Notes under the pieces: generated by a model | The model's input: the letters and a program-made list of their open reading frames with translations, nothing else | What the model was told of the DNA's origin: nothing | The model's database searches: none | Shown: piece by piece, positions 47,329 through 59,072 of the stretch | Position numbering within the stretch: position 1 is the first letter of the stretch | Layout of the letters: every line of letters begins with the position of its first letter | Assembly: GCA_902702965.1 (NCBI GenBank) | Contig: CACRXP010000016.1 | Span: 946,305 to 1,010,304 of the forward strand | Reading direction: 5' to 3' | Origin: Spirometra erinaceieuropaei | Taxonomy: Eukaryota > Platyhelminthes > Cestoda > Diphyllobothriidea > Diphyllobothriidae | Length of the DNA: 64,000 nucleotides | Program-made: the position numbers and the translations under genes

Positions 47329-50300
47329 GGAAACCGCACTCGCCGGAATCGAAGCGAGCCAAACCCCAAAGCCGCCCTCAGGCACCGTCCCGGCCATCCG
47401 ACAAGCCACCATCGTCCACAAAGCCGCCCGCTACCTCCGCACCACAAAAGTCCGAGTCGACCAAGCAGGCGTCGTCTCGTGCTGACGCGACACCAACATC
47501 CAACAGGAAGGCCTCTAATACAGAGACCCCCACCAGCGCTGCAGCCGCGACAACCGCCGAAGCCGTGAAGGCGCCGGCAAAGACACCCACTTCCTCCTCC
47601 TCTTCAGCAACAGCGGCCACGACTGCCACCTCTACGACCAAATTAGACACGAAGACGGCAGCTCCAAGCACCGAGACCGTGTCCTCTGATCGACCGGCGA
47701 AAAAGGAACCGCAACCCGCCTCCACGGGCAAATCAGACTCTGCACAGACCGCTACCACTGCAGCCAAAAAGGACAGCGACCTGTCGACTGCCTTTGCTCT
47801 ACCAGAATTCACGCGCGTCATGATCAGCAAGCTGTCGAGAAACGTGACTGAGGTAGTTTTCTCAAACAATCCCTGCTAGTTCTCGTTGATGTCGGAGATG
47901 GCTTGTTTGGATCCTACTGGTGGATGTTCTGGCGGCGTCCGAAGTAGTTCTCGCACACACATCCTGGGTGTGCAAATCAGCGGACTCCCTTGACAGTTCC
48001 ATTACCATTCATCGTAAGTAATGGAACAGTGGCGGACTTAGATCTTCAGAGATGGACGACACCGAGACGGCAGCTGTCTTAGGATTGGCAATACCGACAA
48101 GGGAGACTGGCAACGGGCTCTTGGCCCAGTGGTTAGAGGCGTGGACTTCTAACTAACAGGTTGCGAGTTCGAGCCTCGGGTGTTCCACACTTGGGGGTTG
48201 GGTATGACTGACTGACGACGGTTAATAAGCCAGAAATGGCCATACTAGTCTCCATTCTGCCCATTCTCCATTCTAGTACCATTCTGCCTATATCATGCGT
48301 CGCTGTGCGGCTACTGGTTGGGCTCGAGAGAGCCCGTAAAGCACGACGGAGCAAGTGAGTTTCGTAAGAACGATCGACGAGCGCCCCCCCCCCCCCTACC
48401 ATTGTGTTAGGATTATTTGCGATCTCTTCGACCGTATTTACACCAGGCTAGTCTCAATAATGGTGGAGGAGCGCTCACTGATGGCGTTACAGAACTCACC
48501 CGTTCCGTTATACCTCTGGGCGCTCTCGAGCCCCGCCAGCAGCCGCATAGCGGCGCGTAATATAAGGAGAGCGTATTACCACCAGAGACGAGGGAGGCTG
48601 GAATGACCATTTCAGGCTTATTAGCCTCATCAGCTAGCCACACCCAACCCCGAAGTGCGCAACCCCTGGAGCCCGGTCCCGCGACCTGTTGGTTAGAAGT
48701 CGAACGTCTTAACCACTGAGCCACGGGTTCGTTGTTCTGTCGGTTACGATCGGGTACATTAACAATGGTAGAGGTGCGCTCACCGGTGGTATTACGGGAT
48801 TCACTCGTCCCGTTTTGCCCTGGGGCTCTCTCTCTCGCACCCTGCCAGCGGCCACGTAATGTAGGCAGAGTAATATTGCCGACAAAACAAGGGAGACTAG
48901 AGTGGCCATTTCGGACGCGCTCTTCGACCCGATCGTAACAGACAGAGCAGCGAGCCCGTGGCCCAATGTTTAGGACGGTGCACTTCTAACCAACAGGTCA
49001 ATAATGTTCTCCCTCACCAGTAGCGTTGACCAATGCCCTCTTCACAGATGGGTTCGAAGATATCTGACCACGTCGGTTGCTGTTTGGGGGCCAAACATTT
49101 CGCATGACAGCAATTTAGGTAGTAGAGGTTTGGAAAATGTAAGAGGCTTGACAGTGCTTTTGTGGCTGGGAATGTAACAACGCAATTGGCGGGTGGAGAC
49201 GGCGTGCGCAACTGCGGCTGGTGCGTCGTACGCTCCTTCCATTGCGCCCGATGTCGGTACTACAGGCGTCTCACGGCAGGCGGGCCAGTATAAACTGCGC
49301 GTGGGCCTGAGTGATTATTTGTGGTCGTACGTCCTGGCGGCGTCCACATTGGGATGGCTTCGAAGGTGTCCAACCCAGGGTGACCTCGTACAGGAACGTG
49401 CGGCCACGACTAGGGCAAACCGGTAGGGAGTATCTCCAGAAACGAGAATAATTTGTGTGGGGAGGGTGGTGATCGTGCTGACATGGTAGTGGATACACAA
49501 GTTGACAGTGGGAACATGTTGGTGGGGTTTGGGCTCTGGCGGTCCAGAGTACTCCAGTTTTGCATGGTTGGGGTTTGACCCCTGCGTCTGCATTTGAATG
49601 ACCCTGAGGATGGTGGTTGATCATTAACACTAGTTCGCTGGGCTCTGGTCGTTGGTCTCGAGGCCTTCGGGTTGGCTTTCCAGGCCATCTTCGTGTCTTT
49701 GTTTTTCCATTTTTCCTGCGAGCGACCCTACCGACGTCACTAATAGAAAATTGTTTAGGCGCGTATCGGCTTTGTGCAGAACGTAGCGAAAATTATGTGG
49801 ATTGCTGCACCGTAATTCCGAAATCCGCATTATGTCTCCGAGGGAAGTCTTTGTTTCAAGTGATGGATGCGGTGATTGGGAGGAAAGCAGTTAAAATATT
49901 TGACGGCATTAGTGATGATGTTGCCATGGTGATTATCGTACATTTACCAATTTCGTTTTCATTTGTGAAGGTTCGTAGTTACGGCATGCCAGAAGTCCTG
50001 TGAGGTTTGTTCGTGCCACAGCGTCGTGGTCACCTTTGTGGAAAGTTGGAAACCCCCGTACACACAGCTCAGGTGGTTAGAACGCATGTCCTATTCAAGC
50101 TATGTCTTTACCGTCGTGGGTCCGAATCCCTCAGAGGTCGCCGTTTTTCCCAGTTTGATCGGTTGAATACACTTATGACTTCACGCTACCTTTCCTCTCG
50201 ACTTTTCCACCTGCATAATTGATTTCTATCATACTCATTGTCCTTAGCTTAGTTCGCCTGTCGCCCGAAGTCTACGTGCAAGGGGATCAGACTGTGTCTG

Positions 50301-53300
50301 AGGGTTCAAACGTTTTACAGGCATCTGCTCGTAGTATACTCTCTGTAATCTGCATCGAGTCTGATCTTTGGCTTTTTGTAGGCGCACATTAAGGAGATCT
50401 TCTCCACCTGGGGCCAGGTGACCTCCATAGAAATGCCGATGGACCACATGCATCCCGAATTCAGTCGTGGCTACGCCTACGTGGAATTCTCCTCAGCTCA
50501 GGCCGCCTCGGACGCTGTTAATTACATGAATGGGGGCCAATTGGATGGCCAGGAGGTCAGCGTTACAGAGGTCATGCCGAGAGTGTTTAGACACTCCTCA
50601 CCTCCTACTCATCGGGAGCGGCATCGATCCCCCGGAAGGACCTCTGACCAACGGTTAGTCAGGGCGTACCATCCCTCCTTCCCTTTCTGCTTCTTCACCC
50701 CCTTGGAAGCTCGTCGCCTGTTTTCTCTAGCTGGAAATTTCCTTGGTAGCAATATCCAGCGGCACGACTATACTGGTGTACTGTTGCAGAACTCACATCA
50801 GAACTAAAATATTGCCGACCTGTAGTTGACTATCGTGATTCTGGTCGGTCTTACTCCTCATACCGCAAACCAGTTCTTGATTATCTGCCTCTTGCATCTT
50901 GCCGACCTTTTACACCAAGAGCCGTTCCACGAAGGCCCAGCTTGTTGTCTCGCTCCATACCGTTCGCTTGGCTCAGACCTTTTAGCATTGAGGCACACCC
51001 ATACCATGCCCGGAGACGTCATGCTTACATATTCATGCCTGCAAAAGCCAACCTTGGGTGAACGAGGATGTCAGATGGTCCAACAATGACATTGACACGG
51101 ACGAATTTGGGGCATATTGCGTGTGCTTACGCTCATGAAGGCCTAGGCGTATGACCTCATACTAGTCTTGAGGTTATGGCTTATTCTTCCGCCTCTTTGA
51201 ACCGTGTTTGTGCTTCTCGTCCGACTGTCCCACCGCCGTGCCCGGCGATGTCCACCATGTGTTCCACAACAACGTGAAACAGGCACGGTGATTTGCGCAC
51301 GAATTAGTTTATTGTGATAGTAGACTAGCGCATCATCTACCACACTTTCTCCTCCTACCCTCACTCCCACTTCCCCTCCCCCTCCTCCCCCACCCGGGCA
51401 TGGTATCATGACCAAGCCGAGAAGACCGAAGGTGAGGGAGGGCGCGGGTGGCTGGCACGGCCGGACCACCACACCCCCGGTCCACAACAAACACTTATCA
51501 GGATTTTAACCAGCAAAAACAGTGCCACAACGCGTCGGAAGGACAAGGATGACTGGGCATCCATGCTCACGGCCTGTATACCTGGCGAGAGCGCACGTGC
51601 ATCTGCCGGCAGTGAGCCGGGGGTCAGAGGACTGCCAACACACACCAGGCTGCGAGGGTCATGGCTTACTGATCAGGCATAGCAGACGCCTACATTCCTT
51701 GAGGCGTTTCTTGTCAATTACGATGGTCACGCCCATGGTTGGCTTCTGGGAAGCAAAATAGTCTCGGAACAACGCCGTCTCGGCCTGCCCGCATCCCTGG
51801 TGGGTGGTTGCCTGCTTATAGCCCCACAGTAGATATGCTCTCATCAAGTGTTGACTACAATTTGGAGATGTGTTTTCAATCCCAAAAGATTACTTAGTTA
51901 GAGTTGTCATATTAACTGTCATGTCGCACAGTCGTCAGATATTCCAGCCGCGTAAGGATGCCGGCTTTTGAATGAGCTTTTTCTGGCCGCTTGTATAAAT
52001 CACATTCCTTAAAAATGACCACTCAGGTAACATGGATTTTTGCCGTTGATTTCTTGACAGCCTCATAAATTCATATATATATTTTGTGGATAACATGTAC
52101 AAGAAATGTTATTTGATAATTTTGTGGCAAATTTCGTCTTCTTCAACTTGTATACTTAAGGAAAGAGTATTGGTTTCGAAAAACGTTATCAATTCCCGAA
52201 TAATTTTGAACTCGACCCGCCATCACAATTTTACTCGGGGTTTCCGAAATCCAAGCTGTATACTTTTCGTGCAGGAAAACGCATATTTCTACACGTTATG
52301 AAGAGGGCGCGTTGGGGTCGTAAAATTTTGTATTGGATGCGGACCGCGTTGTCTACTTTATAAGCATTGATAAGTGTGCTGATGCGATGATGTACGGTCT
52401 TAAAAATTTCATAATTAGAAACTTCAAAAACCGAAAGATACTTTTTCTTCAAGTATAAAATTAGAAGTGATTTACAACTAAATGAGTAGGAGAAAGAATG
52501 TTTATGTGCATGTTTTTTAAAATATACTTCCATTTATAAGGGTGCCAAGAAATCAATGGTAAAAATTCATGCTACTTAAGCAGCCATCTTGTACGGAAAG
52601 TAGCCTATGCAAGCGCTCGATAAGAAGCTCATTCGAAAGTCAATACCCTGACATGGCTGGAATATATTGGCAGTATGTTATTACCAGCAAAGACAAGGGA
52701 GACTGGAATGGCCATTTCTGACTTATTAGCCGTCGCCAGCCAGTCATTGTCGACCTCGAGGTGTGGAACACCTGGGGTTCGAACTCGCGACCTGTTAGTT
52801 AGTAGTCCAACGCCTCTAACCACTGGGCCACGAGCCCGTTGCTCTGTGGGTTTCGGTCGGGAATATACAATGGTAGGGGACGCTGACCGATCGTTCTTAC
52901 GGAACTCACCCGTTCCGTTGTGCCTTACGGGCTCTCTCTCGAGCCCAAACAGTAGCCGCACAGCGGCACATGATATAGGCAGTATGTAGTTACCGACAAA
53001 GACGATGTAATAACATACTGCCTGTATCATGCGCCGCTGTGCGGCTGCTGGTTGGGTTCAAGAGAGAGTTTGTAAGGCACAACGGAACGAGTGAGTTCCG
53101 TAAGAACGATCGTTGAGCGCCCCCTACCATTATCTTGGCACTGTGCAACATGATAAGTAATATTACATCCGTACTAAAGTACTCTTTTGGAATTGAAAAC
53201 ACATTTCGGGATTTCGGTCAATATTTCCCGAGATAGCACATCTACTGTAACTGTTAAGCCAGGTTTTTCACTTTCACCCCCGTTTACGAATGGCTGCCCG

Positions 53301-55368
53301 GGGTTGTTTTATCCCTAAAGTCATGTCTTGCTTGAGAATGCTGACATTAATTTGATTTTTACAGCAACGTAGACGCAGAAAAGGATCGGGGCGGCCAGAT
53401 GCGGTCCCTTCGGGGCCACAACGAGCACGGCGCCCCCGCCCGTGCTCGAGAGTCGGATCGTGCTCGTCTCGAGGCGGATCGAGAACGGGAGCGCCAACGC
53501 GAGCGGGACCGACGGGAGCGAGAGAAAGAGCGCGACCAGCGTCAACAACGCGATCAGCGGGAGCGAGGATCTCAGGCAGCTTCTCGAGCCTCCCCCGTAA
53601 ACCGTAGCCGAGACCGCGATCGCGCGGGAGAGAGAGGAGGAGAGGTGAAGCGGGATCGGGATCGTGAGGCTGCTGACCGCGACCGCGGTCGGGAACGTCC
53701 ACGTGCCAACAGACGAGCCAGCAGCGGCAGTCCGTTCGCTTCTCGTGCAGGACACCGCCGTTCGCCACTTGGCTCGCGTTATCGGCGTCCAAGTAAGTAG
53801 ATGTCGTGCTTCTTCCACTCTACGTCATACCGATCTCTCCCCTTACTTTAACTTCTGTCACGCCTGAAAACACACACAGCCGGACATTTGGGCGTTCCTT
53901 CCTTAGACGTCACCATGTAGCTCGTTCGTACAGGAGAGTGTTAGACTTTGCGTGTATTTTTCATTGTGAGGCAAATTTGCGTATCGCCCACCTCGGTCTA
54001 TCCTACCCCAGTGTGTCCATTACAAGACTGGAAATGTGCGCGAACGCAGTAGCCGACGTGGCCGTGTACTAAGTAGTCTTCGGCTGGTACGTCCGAGGCG
54101 AAGGTCCAGACTTGATCGCATGCCCACATCAGCTATGAGTTGGAATGAATAGTTGGTTCGGTAGTAGCCCGTGGTAGGCGTCTGTCAAGATTGTGGAGAA
54201 CATGCGACCGGAGGGGGTTGGGGCGACCACGCAACTCTGTTACACCCCATTTGCCACCATGATGGCTTCGATGATAGACCGGTTGCCCATGACATGCGCC
54301 ATCACGCCTGACCGTTTATCTGGGCATTTATAGACATCCTAATTTCGTCATGGGTTTTCGAGTCCGTGTCGGTTCACAGTTCCTAAGGCGTTTGTAAGCT
54401 GAACGAAGCTTGGAGACCATCGTGCCCATAAGGTTCAGCCAGAATCGATTCGTTGCTTGAGGTCTTTCCACGGGCCAAGTGATTCGCTGCGGGGTATTCC
54501 ATTAATTACTCGCAAGCTTTACTAATCGAAGTATGCGTTTTTTCTGTGGGGGCCTTTTGATTGCGTCCTCCAAGATCATAGATGGGCGTTTCTTAAGTCA
54601 TCAAAAGTTCGACGCCGGGTGCCAAGGACATACGATTTCTGCGGCAACAGGGCTGTAATGTTAGCCCAAAATAACCTTGCCATCAAGGGTCTACGCCACT
54701 AACTTCGCTACCGACTGACTGCAATAAAGGGCTAGCAATTATTAAGTGGTTTATGAAAAATGTGGCGCCGACTGACTCAGTCGCGACCACTGCCGTCACG
54801 GATACAGAAAATCAATTTATTCGGTGGACCTCTGGCATTTGGATGAGTTGCTGCATGAACCCTGCTGCGGCCGTTCTGGCTGAAAATTCCCTTGACTTGT
54901 TTATTAATTTAAAGGAAGTTGGGCTGCAGCACGTCCTTCATGAGACACAGTGAAGTCTCGTCTTGTTAATTGGTTGATATTTCATCTATGTAGGTTTTTT
55001 GACCTGATAAACTGCTTTTTTATTGACTACCTGCTCTTTCTGTAGGTCCGCCTCCGCGCGGAGCAGCCGGTGGAGATAGCCGTCGTGGCAGATCCCGCAG
55101 TCCCATCAGCCGCTCGGGTCGCCGGGGCGAAGCTCCCGATGCAAAGTCCGGCGGACGAGGTGATCCAAAGAGTGGAGCTGGGCCGTCAGCTGCATCCCCA
55201 AGCAGTCGTGCTCGTCAACACAGGAGGGGCGGCGCTGGCCGATCCTCTTCGTCTTCATCTTCATCCTCGAACTCTTCCTCCTCATCTTCTTCCTCATCCG
55301 GTTCCTCCTCAGGCTCCCGATCGGGTTCTTCATCCTCCTCATCCTCATCTAGCTCATCGCGTTCTTAG
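47329..55368 (+). CDS. RNPS1: RNA-binding protein RNPS1 (5' end missing)
   Basis: Nuclear RNA-binding protein of the ASAP complex (with Acinus and SAP18) and exon-junction complex; it promotes splicing and marks spliced mRNA. Exons: 47329-47852, 50382-50653, 53365-53792, 55046-55368 (TAG), giving 514 codons after a split first codon. Introns (2529, 2711, 1253 nt) start GT and end AG, and phases fit (0, 2, 1). Exon 1 is Ser/Thr/Ala/Pro/Lys-rich and ends in RVMISKLSRNVTE, the RRM's first strand. Exon 2 continues AHIKEIFSTWGQVTSIEMP, RGYAYVEF (RNP1), GGQLDGQEVSVTEVM, close to vertebrate RNPS1 (EIFSTYGKI, GYAYVEF, GGQIDGQE). Exon 3 is Arg/Glu/Asp-rich; exon 4 holds an RS patch then a long poly-Ser tail. 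The 47178 ATG lies in the intron and is not a start. The initiator exon is not found. Confidence 0.88.
47994..48026. repeat. Small hairpin in RNPS1 intron
   Basis: GTTCCATTAC and GTAATGGAAC are perfect inverted arms about 12 nt apart. Function unknown; it may be a repeat end. Confidence 0.7.
48098..48410 (+). repeat. tRNA-Arg-like SINE, family A (plus)
   Basis: Head TTGGCCCAGTGGTTAGAGGC, then GGACTTCTAACTAACAGGTT and GAGTTCGAGCCTCGG; body GCGTCGCTGTGCGGCTACTG, CGTAAGAACGATCGACGAGC; ends at a 13-C run and TACCATTGT. It lies in the first sequenced RNPS1 intron, in sense orientation. Confidence 0.8.
48455..49005 (-). repeat. tRNA-Arg-like SINE, family A, tandem dimer (minus)
   Basis: Two consecutive units in one orientation, 48455-48755 and 48756-49005. 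Each has the body (CACTCGTCCCGTTTTGCCC-type, GCGGCCACGTAATGTAGGC) followed by the head (AAGTCGAACGTCTTAACCAC; GTGGCCCAATGTTTAGGAC). The linker is TCTGTCGGTTACGATCGGGT. The second unit lacks part of its body/head border. In RNPS1 intron 1, antisense to the gene. Confidence 0.8.
49006..50054. other. Intron DNA, nothing recognised
   Basis: Part of the RNPS1 intron. Frames up to 128 codons without a recognised domain. Confidence 0.4.
50055..50160 (+). repeat. tRNA-derived SINE, family B, partial copy
   Basis: CAGCTCAGGTGGTTAGAACG, then GTGGGTCCGAATCCCTCAGA and GTCGCCGTTTTTCCCAGTTT. Same order as the copy at 8119 (TAGCTCAGGTGGTTAGAGCG ... GGCGCCGAGTTTTTCACAG), but the 5' flank matches less. Lies in an RNPS1 intron 220 bp before the RRM exon. 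Confidence 0.6.
51222..51705 (+). repeat. Dispersed repeat family C, long copy
   Basis: Collinear with 19698-20145 from CCCGGCGATGTCCACCATGT to TACATTCCTTGAG; sits in the second sequenced RNPS1 intron. Confidence 0.7.
51880..53249. mobile_element. Long-TIR element, family D, copy 3, split by a SINE
   Basis: Left: AGATTACTTAGTTAGAGTTG, GATGCCGGCTTTTGAATGAG, AAAAATGACCACTCAGGTAA. Interior shares GAAAAACGTTATCAATTCCC and CCCGAATAATTTTGAACTCG with the copy at 59857. The right arm begins CATGCTACTTAAGCAGCCAT near 52565, breaks at about 52665 where family A SINE DNA begins, and resumes near 53165 with GAAAACACATTTCGGGATTT and CTACTGTA. The SINE therefore came later. Confidence 0.7.
52665..53145. 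repeat. tRNA-Arg-like SINE, family A, head-on pair
   Basis: 52665-52990 is a minus-strand unit with a second body (AAAGACAAGGGAGACTGGAA; GTAGTCCAACGCCTCTAACC; then GACCGATCGTTCTTACGGAA). 53003-53145 is a plus-strand body (CATACTGCCTGTATCATGCG; GAGTTCCGTAAGAACGATCG). The two meet as an inverted repeat. Confidence 0.75.
53793..55045. other. RNPS1 intron, nothing recognised
   Basis: No repeats of the families above were seen in this intron. Confidence 0.5.
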
Positions 55369-57449
55369 AGGGTGGGGGAAGAGAATAAGCACACCTACAT
55401 CTCGTGTCTGTATATCTGCTGCGCATTTGAGACGTGTTTATTACACAATTTTATACATTGCGAAACTGATCCGGCCTTATTTATTTGTGGGTTGGCATGC
55501 TGTGCAGATACTGCGGGGGTTAGAGTGCGCTATCATACTCCAAGTTTAAAATCCGCCTACTTGACTCAGCCGGTATGTTTCTTTACGCTCCTTTCCAATG
55601 ATTGGATCAAGTGGTATGGTTTTTTGGAATAGTACTCTATGCTTTTATCTAGTTGAAAGTTTCATGGGGAAGCTCAGCTGCACTTGGGCGTTAAGGGCTT
55701 GATGAAGGGTTACTGCTCTGACGGCCGTAAACTTAAGGGCTTTTAAGAAGATCACATAATCAACTGCTACGAGTAGCCATAAATCATGCACATGTAACCC
55801 CACAGCACGGTTTTATATACAAAGGTTAAGAGTTGTCGTCCGGATCCCGAGACGCGTTGCTCAGCTGCCCAGTCTGCCGTTATGAACAACAGGATATGAG
55901 TTATCATCCATGGTGTCCGTGCTGCCGAGAATCGTTCTTTGGCCCATTTCAGGAGAGGTGTGCGATGAATCCCCCACCTACCGACCTCCCTCTTCGCTGG
56001 TTGTGACGCTGAGGTCGTTCTGGTGTCGTAGTTCTGCTGTACCTTACGCATCCGTTGCTGTACAAGGCGGCAACATCTGGAGAGTGCCGCTTTGATTGTT
56101 TTGGTCCGGCGACCAATGTGGCTTTGTGCCATCTGTCCTTTTGGATGGGTAGGCTGCTGGAATTTGTGGCCGTCGTCAAACCTGTCCAGATGGTGACACT
56201 ATGTGTAGCCGAGGACTTCCAGGACTACGGAGTGCATAACGTTCCGCAGTTGGCACACCCCCCCGTCTCAACGGTGGCGTTATCATCTGCAGTCCGCAGA
56301 TCTTCCAGTCGTTGGGTCAGTTGGTTGCTGAAACTCAAGCAGTGGTCGAACACATTCAACCTTCTTGGCAGTAGCTTACCCTGTTGCAGTCAGAACTTAA
56401 TCTCGGAGGTGGCCCGAGGTTAGCCTAAGCCGCCTACGCAATTGCATGTCGACATCTCTGTAGAACTTTTTCGCGTGGGAGGATAGACAGGCGGTAATGC
56501 GAGCAGAATAATCGGATACCCTCGTCTGCCGGTCAAAGCGGCTACTTGGGTGTGGCCGTTTCGTAGGCGCCACCTTCGAGGAGGGTCTTGGTTCCAGTAA
56601 AGGATCGTCTGGGGCAACCACCGGCTGTACGAGGCATATGGAGCGACCTGCCACGCTTGCAAGGTGTGTCCGCTAACTGGACACCTACAGCCTGTATCGG
56701 TTTCTAATGCATAGGCAATGAAAACTGGACGCCAGTGAGACCGCGTGCGGCTCCTTCCAGACCCGTAAATACCTCAGTTTAATGAGGAGGGTTCCTGCGT
56801 TAGTTGACAGGGTTACTAGCGTCTACGGGTGCACGCCCTTTGTTCAAGGATGAGGAGCTCTAGTCTCCAACTTGGGGAGCTTCGTGGCGACTTTTCTGGA
56901 TTGCAATGTGGCTTCTCCTAGGTGGACTTACTCCAGTATGATTTCAAGATCAACACCGCCGATGCAGGTCAATCGACGCCAAAAGCGGTGCTGACTTACT
57001 TGGTAGGAAGGTGTTGAGTGTCCACACTCCCAAAAACAATAGCCAGCCAATCACTGGAGGCCACGTGCTCTTCTATAGCGCGCTGTCAGCGTGGTCATGA
57101 CGCCTCGCCATTGGCTGCTCCCCTCCGTGTGTGAATGATCGATCAGCTCGTCTGGAATTTTCTCGAAGTGAATTGGGCCGGATGCAGACGACCCCCAGTA
57201 GGATGCTATAAATACGAGCTGCTCTTCCGGTCAGACTTGACTAGCAATTTCCTAATATGCGTTTTCGAGGCCGGTCGTGTTCTCTGCCGCGTTGCTATTG
57301 GGGACAAGAGTCGAGTGCGCAAACGCTCCATGTGGTTTCAAGTGCCAGGCCGGATCGCGACGGTAAGCATGCGGCTTGATGTAAAACTGCATAATCCACA
57401 TCAAGGCGCCGGTTTCTCATTGCACGCCTTGGGGACTACCCGCGGAAAA
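55369..57449. other. Unrecognised DNA after RNPS1, possible retroelement remnant
   Basis: Minus-strand frames at 56397-56654 (RFDRQTRVSDYSARITACLS, SSHAKKFYRDVDMQL) and 55767-56132 (CCRLVQQRMRKVQQNYDTRT) have a gag- or integrase-like feel, but neither contains a diagnostic motif. No AATAAA was found close to the RNPS1 stop. Confidence 0.3.
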
Positions 57450-57830
57450 GGCGCCAAAATGCCTAATTAAGTAGTATGAATTTTCCCACAGATTCTGGAC
57501 CTATGTATATATCCCAATCACTTCTTATAGGGAGCAAGCACAAACATCTCTCCTAATGCACTTATGCGGCAAATTTCATCTTAAATTCTTCGTCTGGATG
57601 AAGAGTATTCCAGTTTTGAAAATTCCCAATTCCCGAATGTTCCAGGATTTTCCAGATTACGCGCCGCCCAATGTCAATTTAAAGGGAATCATCTATTCCT
57701 CTATGCTATTAAGGAGACGCCTTTTAGCGCCCGTTAAACTGCGTAGATAGGGGGCCACGCTGTATACACCAAAAGCAACATTTATAACAGCACAGCCTCG
57801 ATACTACTTAAATACGGCCTAAAGGCTTTT
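57450..57830. mobile_element. Possible decayed fragment of family D
   Basis: AATTAAGTAGTATGAATTTT, CAATTCCCGAATGTTCC and TTTCATCTTAAATTCTTCGT resemble interior parts of the copies at 51880 and 59857. Weak. Confidence 0.35.
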
Positions 57831-59072
57831 TACCTGAGGAAACAGGCGATAAATGAGTCTTATGCCATAACTTTTCATAGGGCTGCAAATTGTATCCCGT
57901 CGCAAAATACAGACAGTTCAGAAGACCGCTTGGCGAGCATACGCGTTCTTCCGATAAATTCCCATTGGGCCTGCACATTTATATGGGAGCGAGGTACAAA
58001 GCAAAACGTGTGAGTGATAAGAGTAATCGATTACGGTTCGCCTTTTTCTACAAGCGGGGTGTGTGAATAGGGAGGGGAGGAGAGAAGAGGCAGTAAGTGA
58101 CAGTGAAGGTTAGGTAGAGCCGTGCCAAAGGTGGAGGGGAGGGGAAAACAGGAGCGCGGAGAGATGCACGCAGTTAATCAATCTTTGACCATGTCAGATG
58201 CGGAGCGTGCAAGAGGTCCTCCTGCACGCACAGGACCGGTCTCCGTAGCCTGATGGCAGTCGCTTCTGCCGTTACTAGGAAGCACTGACCCAGTGGCTTA
58301 GGTTAATTAGATAGGACCTCATTGGGGTCCATACGATGCCCAGAATCAACCATATGTGCGAGGATGGAGCCGTGCGTGCTCTTAACTTCACCCTTCGTCA
58401 GCCATGTCGACAGGTGTTCTCGTATTCTTGTCGATCGGCGCCAAATCGTACGATCAATATAGCCTGCTCCACAGGAGTAAGTAAAGGATTGAATGCCTTC
58501 TCCGCGTTAGACAGGGTTGGCCAAGACAACTGGCCAATAATTACTAAGACAAAGGGTGGTAAATGGAAGACCTCTTTTTTTTATCGGAAACCTGGTTAAT
58601 AAGCTGCACGGAATCGAATGTTGTTAGCAGGCGTTTACACAGTGACGCGGTTCACCTCCAGCTGTCAGTGTTCTCGATATCGTGTACGTCGGCTCACCGA
58701 CGCATTCAGTCGCTCTGACCCGGCCTAATCGGCTTTTTCCTGCATACAGCGAACGCAAACGCGACCGCTGACTCACTCACCCCGCTGCAGACGCGGCTGC
58801 CAGCGTGATGCTAATTTGGCCGATTTGCGGACTGGCTTCCTACTGAAGCCGGCCACACAAACTGCCCCCACCCTCCTCCGCGCCTACTTCTCAGTCCTTC
58901 TGTGCTTTCCGCTTCAATGGCGCTTCTTAACTACATTCTGTCTGCCTGGTTTGTGATTTTAGAATCTTGCTGTTCTCGTCCACTGCTCACGAAAAAGTTG
59001 CTCGACCCTTACACAGTGATGAGATCCTAAATCAGAAGCCAGAGAGGCGGTCCGGTGGGAGGCAGCCGGCGG
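57831..59072. other. No recognisable gene
   Basis: Purine-rich patch at 58060-58160, otherwise nothing supported. Confidence 0.4.

Noticed and set aside
53274..53818. Minus-strand frames of 165-172 codons
   Set aside because: They are the shadow of the Arg/Asp-rich RNPS1 exon at 53365-53792.
55106..55348. Minus-strand Arg/Lys/Met-rich frame
   Set aside because: Shadow of the poly-Ser tail of RNPS1.
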